NCBI GenBank assembly: GCA_932294295.1
Contig: OW028575.1
Location: forward strand, 18,604,058-18,668,057
Origin: Alitta virens
Lineage: Eukaryota > Annelida > Polychaeta > Phyllodocida > Nereididae
Direction: 5' to 3'
DNA length: 64,000 nucleotides
Below are positions 61,937 to 64,000 of the stretch, piece by piece. The notes beneath the pieces are model-generated. The model was given only the letters and a program-made list of their open reading frames with translations. It did no database searches and was not told where the DNA came from. The translations under genes and the position numbers were made by a program. The first letter of the stretch is position 1. Every line of letters begins with the position of its first letter.

Positions 61937-63513
61937 TAACATATTATATTCTATTATATTGGTGGGAACTGTGACTGCTTGGTTTGGGCTATTAAATACA
62001 CTCTTACGTGTGAACATGTTACAGCATTTCCATGCTAATTATTCTTTATAGCCAGATGGCTGATGCATATTCTCAGTAAATGTCGATTCTAAATGAATGA
62101 AAATCTAGTGAAATCAACACACTGTAGTAAGTTGCATGCAGGGCCTAGGCCTACAGAGAGTGCAAATATGCAAACTATTGTACAATCCACCTATTGTCGA
62201 CCTTTGTTATTCTTAGTTGAAAGAGGTTACAGAAGGTGGATCTCTTACTTGGAAAGACACTGACAGTCTAAGCGTGAAGAATGGGTACATACAGTGGGTG
62301 GCCTCTTTTGGGGACACCTCGTCTCAAAATCAAAGAGCTTCTAAGTCTTTGTTAATTTAACGCATTGTAGAAAGATTGATAGCAGTGCTTCACCACTCAG
62401 ACCTCTGTTATTAAAAAAAGCATTGGTCCTCTGATTAGTTATGCTACAAATGTGACATAAAAGAGGAAACAATTTTATATTTTGTTCCTAATACGTTTTA
62501 TGTTGAGATTAGACTGTCAATTCTGCACAGCAAAAGATCTCCTACAAGTCTGGACAATATTGCAGTTCAACTACTGAACAGGGCACAGTTTATATATTTA
62601 AAATTCTTCGTTTGTTGTTGAAACTTTTCCTGCTTAGGAATGCCATTAATTTTGCCATAATCCTGAAGGTATAAATCTGTATTAACCTCTAATGTCACCT
62701 TCTGCTGAAACTTTTCTAAGTCTTGTGGTAGTACAGAAAATGCAACATTAATGTTGAGCGTTCATAACTGACTCTCTGCAGGAAGAAGCTCTGTAGCCTG
62801 TTTTGGAAAGAAGAATAATTTTCCAGTCTTTACCTTTCTATACACAACCTACCTTGTTGTGCACAATATACAATATACAATACAATATAACTACAACATA
62901 GTTCTGGTAGGTGACTTAAACAACTCAGGGATGCACTGAGTCGTAGTGCCATAACTTACTCAGCGTGCCATAATAAATGCCCACATGACACAATAAGTGC
63001 AAATGGAAGCACAAGGAGTAACCCAGGATCACTGGACACCACGCTTGGCCAACACCCTTGGTTGAATGACTTATAGTATGAGAATTGCATTGGAATCTCC
63101 CTATTGAGACCATCAGTAGTTCCTGACCTTGGTAGTCTTAATAACGAGGTGGTTTGATCAATGAGTTCGTTTATATTGACCATTATACAAATTGGGAACA
63201 CATTTGGAGGCTTTAGTTTGAAGGGTGACCTAATCATTGAGGTGGTCTTTAAGAAAGATTTTGGCGTTTGATGATTGTGCTTTGATAAACTTGATTTCTG
63301 TCGCACAGTTGAATTAATTGTTATGCTTATTGACTAGACTGCCGACTGCTGCCATATATTGTGTACTTCTATTGCTTGACACTAAATAAGGATAGTTACT
63401 GTAGGCCTCAGGTGATTTGGCAAACATCAAGCCCCCATGGTAATCAAGGTTGTGGACAATTTGACCAATACACTCTGTATAAAGATCTGTACAGATTCAA
63501 ACTTTAATACTCA
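61937..63513. other. Intergenic, nothing recognised
   Basis: AT-rich; short open frames near 62925-63306 show no family resemblance. Confidence 0.35.
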
Positions 63514-63547
63514 GAATAGAATAGAATAGAATATAATAGAATAGAAC
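63514..63547. repeat. (AGAAT)n microsatellite
   Basis: AGAATAGAATAGAATAGAAT with one interruption. Confidence 0.9.
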
Positions 63548-63635
63548 TGTGTCTAGTGTGTATAAATATTTTATTTCAGTCATAAGGGATCTGTTACTTT
63601 TAAACTGGACATTTGAAGGTTATGAAGTAGTTATA

Positions 63636-63870
63636 TCCCGAATAGAAGTTAGTTAACTAACATTTTCATTGGTAATATCCTGACGCCAAAGGTATAATTA
63701 ACTTATACTCCATTAGATAGACGTATTTACTAATTTGATTGATTGTTGGTTTTAATACCTTTATTATGCAAAATAAGTTCAGTTTGCACTCAGGAGGGAG
63801 TTAACTAACATTTTCGTTGGTTATAACCCACTCAAAACTATAGGAAAATTAACTAAATGGAGTATAAATC
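63636..63870. repeat. Interspersed repeat family R, copy 4
   Basis: GAAGTTAGTTAACTAACATT, TATACTCCATTAGATAGACG, TTACTAATTTGATTGATTG and GGAGGGAGTTAACTAACATT; ends with GGAGTATAAA, inverted to its start. Confidence 0.65.
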
Positions 63871-64000
63871 AGTTTTAATAATATAAATGTGTCTGATTGG
63901 TCAAGTGAGGTCAACCATGGACTGTCCATTGACACTGGTCATAACTGGATGACCACAGTGTATGGTGTGGATGACCAGTGTGCATGTAAAAAGCTGTTTG

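Overview
The window looks like metazoan nuclear DNA. It is AT-rich, has GT-AG introns and no operons, and carries tRNA-derived SINEs, non-LTR retrotransposons, a Penelope-like element and several DNA-transposon families. The recognisable genes encode secreted proteins built from fibronectin type II (FN2) and PAN/apple modules. A marine invertebrate is likely; the sequence does not fix the phylum. Many apparent ORFs are chance ORFs or repeat translations.

Protein-coding content: four paralogous genes lie on the minus strand. Gene 1 (319-4316) has a signal-peptide exon followed by four FN2 exons. Gene 2 (8256-10103), gene 3 (34850-39736) and gene 4 (44769-47808) share the order signal peptide, FN2, FN2, FN2, PAN/apple, FN2. 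Almost all internal introns are phase 1, so each exon is a complete module that can be shuffled. All four reconstructed coding sequences are multiples of three: about 252, 346, 370 and 365 residues. Genes 3 and 4 have identical exon lengths at three positions and are close tandem duplicates. The products are probably secreted, disulphide-rich binding proteins; no catalytic domain is visible.

Mobile DNA: between genes 2 and 3 (10-33 kb) lies a transposon-rich block. It holds a Penelope-like RT/GIY-YIG relic, a 1.4-kb terminal-inverted-repeat element with a 157-bp triplicated core, three copies (4955-6814, 17247-19421, 27179-30292) of an unusual foldback-like element with GC-rich 21-bp minisatellites in both arms, and a decayed two-gene transposon (20.6-26.1 kb) with a transposase-like pseudogene and a multi-exon DUF4806-type pseudogene. 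The latter is interrupted by a SINE and a LINE. At 26620-30376 there is a three-layer nest: a TIR element holds a SINE, which holds a foldback element. An uninterrupted SINE copy at 20909-21100 serves as the empty site and reveals a TAA target duplication.

The right part (48-64 kb) contains no gene I can support: AT-rich intergenic DNA with short hairpins, SINE relics, microsatellites and interspersed repeats.
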